From the NCBI GenBank assembly GCA_030917745.1, contig JAUPUC010000064.1, positions 1 through 17,182 on the forward strand: a stretch of DNA of 17,182 nucleotides, in the 5' to 3' direction. Of this stretch, positions 14,618-17,182 are shown one piece after another. The DNA comes from Patescibacteria group bacterium. GTDB lineage: Bacteria; Patescibacteriota; Minisyncoccia; Moranbacterales; UBA1568. The notes under the pieces were generated by a model. That model worked only from the letters and a program-made list of their open reading frames with translations, was not told the DNA's origin and searched no databases. The stretch's first letter is position 1, and the number at the start of each line of letters is the position of its first letter. Position numbers and translations under genes: made by a program.

Positions 14618-15867
14618 TCCTGCGACTTTTTCTCTTCCTTCTCCCACTTCAGTTTGCCCTATCACCCGTAGAGGGAGTTGATCTCCCTTTGGCGCGAGTT
14701 TTGTCTGTAGCAATTTGCACAGGGTGGTTTGTGTGGGGTACGTGGAGGCTTTCGATACGGATTCAGTGGAGTTTGCAGTCCGCCCTTTTCCTTTCCTTCT
14801 GGTTTTTCCTTGGACTCTCTGTTTTTTTTGCGAATGAGATATCGTGGGCATGGCGCAAGTTATTTTTTCTGGTTTCGTTTTTACCGCTCTATTTCGTATT
14901 TCTTGAGCAATTAAGTGGAAATAGGTATCGAAGTATCATTCTTGCCCAGTCTTTTGTTCTTGGGGCCTTTTTTTCAGCCTTGGTTGGCTGTATACAGGGA
15001 GCTCTCCAGTTTTTTGTATCGGTGGAAACGCTTTTTTCCTGGTGGACCAAAGACATACTCCCCTTTTTTCTTGGAGAGGCATTTTCTGCTGTTGTGGCTG
15101 AGTACCCAAGTCTTCTGGTCAATCTTTCTGGGGTGACTGTTATGCGTGCTTCAGCTTTCTTCCCTGATCCCCATATGCATGCTTTTTTCCTTGGTCTCGC
15201 TCTTCCTATCGCGGTATTTTTTGCATGGTATGAAAAAAGAGTGTTGTGGAAGTGGATAGCAGGTGTTATTTTAGTGGCAGATTTACTGACTTTTTCTCGA
15301 GGAGCATATCTTGGACTAGCATGTGCTTTTTTGGGATTTTCTCTCTATTACCTTCTCTCTTATCGGAATATCAGTATGAGGAAGCTTTTTGTTAGCACTT
15401 CTTTTATAGTCATCTTCTTCTCATTCCCAAATCCGGTAACTCAGCGGTTTTGGTCAAGTTTTTCAGCGGAAGACGGCTCTGTGTCAGCGAGACTCAGTCT
15501 GTATGAAGAGGCTGTGACACATATAGGAGAACGCCCATGGATAGGAGTAGGACTTGGAAACTACCCTTTAGTTGTGAAGCCGTCAGCCGATCGACGTGAT
15601 CCGATATATGTACACAATCTCTGGCTTGATTTGATGGTCGAAATAGGAATAACTGGTACCTTGTTTCTCCTTCTTTTTTTCTTTCGAACAATATGGGTCT
15701 CATATGCGCAGGGTAAACAGAGGAAAAAAAGCTTTCACCTAGCTGTTTTTTGTTCATTATTGATTTTTTTTGGACATTCATTGGTTGAAAACCCTCTCTT
15801 TTCCGTTCAAGTATTACCGGTTTTCCTTTTTATTTTGGCACTTGGAAATACGTCTTATGATCGCTAA
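14611..15867 (+). CDS. O-antigen ligase/polymerase family membrane protein (Wzy/WaaL-like) 1
   Basis: A 418-residue protein with about 10-12 membrane segments and the hallmark outer loop of the Wzy/WaaL/RfaL superfamily: SARLSLYEEAV (292-302) with Arg294, PWIGVGLGNYP (309-319), and YVHNLWLDLMVEIGITG (333-349) with His335. FSRGAYLGL (228-236) also fits. Members either polymerise lipid-linked repeat units or transfer the finished glycan to a lipid or protein acceptor outside the membrane; the sequence alone does not say which. The ATG at 14611 overlaps the previous stop by seven bases; a TTG start at 14554 would add 19 residues but overlap the previous gene by 64 bases, so it is less likely. 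Confidence 0.85.
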   Translation: MLILRLFLFLLPLQFALSPVEGVDLPLARVLSVAICTGWFVWGTWRLSIRIQWSLQSALFLSFWFFLGLSVFFANEISWAWRKLFFLVSFLPLYFVFLEQLSGNRYRSIILAQSFVLGAFFSALVGCIQGALQFFVSVETLFSWWTKDILPFFLGEAFSAVVAEYPSLLVNLSGVTVMRASAFFPDPHMHAFFLGLALPIAVFFAWYEKRVLWKWIAGVILVADLLTFSRGAYLGLACAFLGFSLYYLLSYRNISMRKLFVSTSFIVIFFSFPNPVTQRFWSSFSAEDGSVSARLSLYEEAVTHIGERPWIGVGLGNYPLVVKPSADRRDPIYVHNLWLDLMVEIGITGTLFLLLFFFRTIWVSYAQGKQRKKSFHLAVFCSLLIFFGHSLVENPLFSVQVLPVFLFILALGNTSYDR

Positions 15868-17050
15868 TAAACCCTTTTTCGTTTTACTGGTATGTATCTG
15901 GCTTTTACCTTTTGCCTCAGTGCAATTACTTCCCTTTGGCATCCCTCTTTACCCAATTGAAGCCGTTTTATTGGTAGCAAGTCCCTTCTTGCTTGAGAGA
16001 AGGATAAGAAATATTTTTCAAACCCGAATTACGCGGAATATTTTCATTTTCGCGCTTATATTATGCGGAGGAATAATCACCTCTTTTCTCTCTAACCCCG
16101 AAACATTGATCGGGCTTGGTCAGATCAAGAGCTTTTTTTTCTTTCCTATTCTGCTGTGGCTGGTTGCCACCCCCATCCTCAGTGAGTTTGAATGCCGAAA
16201 GCGTGTGTTTTGGCATTTACGTTGGATGTTTCTGGCGACAGCTGTCTGTGCGGCCACGAGCGTGTTCTTTGGTGGACTGACTTATGATTATCGCTTAAGC
16301 GCCTGGTTTCAATCGCCGAATCTCCTCGCCCTCTTCTTGCTACCCGGAGTGATACTTTGGTGGGCATACATGCTTTTGAAAGAAAGGATATTTGTATATG
16401 AGGGTATATTTTGGGCAATTATGACTGGAGTATTTGTAGCCACCCAGTCGTACGGTGCTTTTGTTGCCGCTTTCGCGGCGATACTGTCTTTTTTGTGGAT
16501 ATCTCGTGCATATGTGCTTTGGAAGCGTCCTGTATTCAAAATTATGCTGATCGGTCTCTTGTTGATTGGTACGGGCATCTTTTTAGGTGGCGGAGGAGCG
16601 GGAATAACAAAGTGGACACTCCTTATCACGGGCGATGAACGTTCATCTCTCTCGTCTAGAGAGATGATTTGGCGGTCAGCATGGAAAATGATACAGGATT
16701 CCCCTGTATTTGGTATTGGTCCGGGACGTTTCCAGGAGGTTTATCTTGAATATCAACGCTTTTATCCCCCATACCTCGAATGGGCCGTTCCGCATCCACA
16801 CAATCTGTTTTTGTCATTTTGGCTTTCGTCAGGAATTTTTGGTGTATTCTCAATTGTTTGGCTTTGTTTATTCCTTTTCTATTCGATGAGGCAGATATCC
16901 TGTAAAACAGAAAAAGCACTGATTGGAGCGCTTTTCTTAGGAGTGTTCGTTGTAGGGTTGTGGGATGTCCCGTATTTTCGAGCTGAATTTTGTTTTGTCT
17001 TTTGGTTGACACTCGCTTTATTTTCAGGAATGGTGCTCCGGAAGAAATAA
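15857..17050 (+). CDS. O-antigen ligase/polymerase family membrane protein (Wzy/WaaL-like) 2
   Basis: A 397-residue polytopic protein of the same superfamily as its neighbour but clearly divergent. The loop motif reads SSREMIWRSAWKMI (266-279), SPVFGIGPGRF (282-292) and VPHPHNLFLSF (311-321), the last being the classical Wzy_C/WaaL 'H.HN.fL' pattern. The ATG at 15857 overlaps the previous TAA by 11 bases, arguing for translational coupling. A start at 15770 would add 29 residues lying within the previous gene and is not preferred. Having two such proteins in one operon suggests one polymerase and one ligase (inference). This is the last gene of the cassette; no convincing terminator hairpin follows. 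Confidence 0.86.
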   Translation: MIANKPFFVLLVCIWLLPFASVQLLPFGIPLYPIEAVLLVASPFLLERRIRNIFQTRITRNIFIFALILCGGIITSFLSNPETLIGLGQIKSFFFFPILLWLVATPILSEFECRKRVFWHLRWMFLATAVCAATSVFFGGLTYDYRLSAWFQSPNLLALFLLPGVILWWAYMLLKERIFVYEGIFWAIMTGVFVATQSYGAFVAAFAAILSFLWISRAYVLWKRPVFKIMLIGLLLIGTGIFLGGGGAGITKWTLLITGDERSSLSSREMIWRSAWKMIQDSPVFGIGPGRFQEVYLEYQRFYPPYLEWAVPHPHNLFLSFWLSSGIFGVFSIVWLCLFLFYSMRQISCKTEKALIGALFLGVFVVGLWDVPYFRAEFCFVFWLTLALFSGMVLRKK

Positions 17051-17087
17051 TTTTGGTTCAGTAGTATGAAGTAGGGGTTTCGGGTGT

Positions 17088-17182
17088 TTAAAATTCTATT
17101 TTATACAGTTTTTGATTTTTTCGTTCAATAAAGTAGAGCGCATCTTCTTTGAATGAAAGGAATAAATCGCTGGCATCATAAG
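17088..17182 (-). CDS. 3' end of an unidentified minus-strand gene (partial)
   Basis: On the minus strand one frame is open from the right edge to TAA at 17088-17090, encoding 30 visible residues ending YFIERKNQKLYKIEF. The alternating aromatic and charged pattern looks like a real C-terminal strand, and the TAA fits the window's stop usage. It would converge on the glycan operon with 37 bp between stops. The product is not recognisable, and a chance frame this short cannot be excluded. Confidence 0.45.
   Translation of the reverse strand, partial: YDASDLFLSFKEDALYFIERKNQKLYKIEF

Noticed and set aside
14304..14681. 125-residue frame overlapping the second glycosyltransferase
   Set aside because: It lies in another frame of a clear GT2 gene and has no family features.
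1..17182. UGA recoded as glycine (code 25)
   Set aside because: All genes are full length under the standard code with ordinary GGN glycine codons and no in-frame TGA; only TGA stop avoidance is seen.

Overview
The window looks like the replication-origin region of a bacterial chromosome, probably from Patescibacteria (the Candidate Phyla Radiation). That placement is an inference. It rests on a short YidC with no large periplasmic domain, a Jag/KhpB protein with no Jag_N domain, few Shine-Dalgarno sequences, densely packed genes, no mnmE/gidA/recF/gyrB around the origin, and a DciA-like gene directly after dnaN. The standard genetic code fits. All 16 visible stop codons are TAA or TAG, none TGA.

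Left arm (1-6230, plus strand). The window opens inside a gene encoding the end of a RimK-related ATP-grasp ligase fused to a RimB-type retropepsin-like domain. Five bases later comes a 936-residue protein with two ATP-grasp ligase domains and an unrecognised helical C-terminal domain. Together they look like a peptide or amino-acid ligation module of unknown product. A class A penicillin-binding protein follows, with its own clear sigma70-type promoter.

Replication block (6254-9600, minus strand). dnaA, dnaN and a short DUF721/DciA-like gene run leftward and supply initiator, sliding clamp and probable helicase-loading factor. The 283-bp dnaN-dnaA gap is the best oriC candidate: an AT-rich stretch, tandem DnaA-box-like repeats, a C-depleted tract, a perfect 14-bp palindrome and consensus DnaA boxes. 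More boxes lie between dnaA and rpmH. Perfect boxes cover the dnaA stop codon and the probable GTG start codon. Sampled G-versus-C bias is opposite on the two arms.

Right arm (9633-17050, plus strand). The usual rpmH-rnpA-yidC-jag series runs away from dnaA. It continues into a compact surface-glycan cassette: a Wzx-like flippase, two GT2 glycosyltransferases and two O-antigen ligase/polymerase family membrane proteins, the last four joined by overlapping stop and start codons. The last 95 bases appear to hold the 3' end of a minus-strand gene.

No tRNA, rRNA, insertion sequence or CRISPR array was seen. Apart from the origin region, no gap exceeds about 145 bp.
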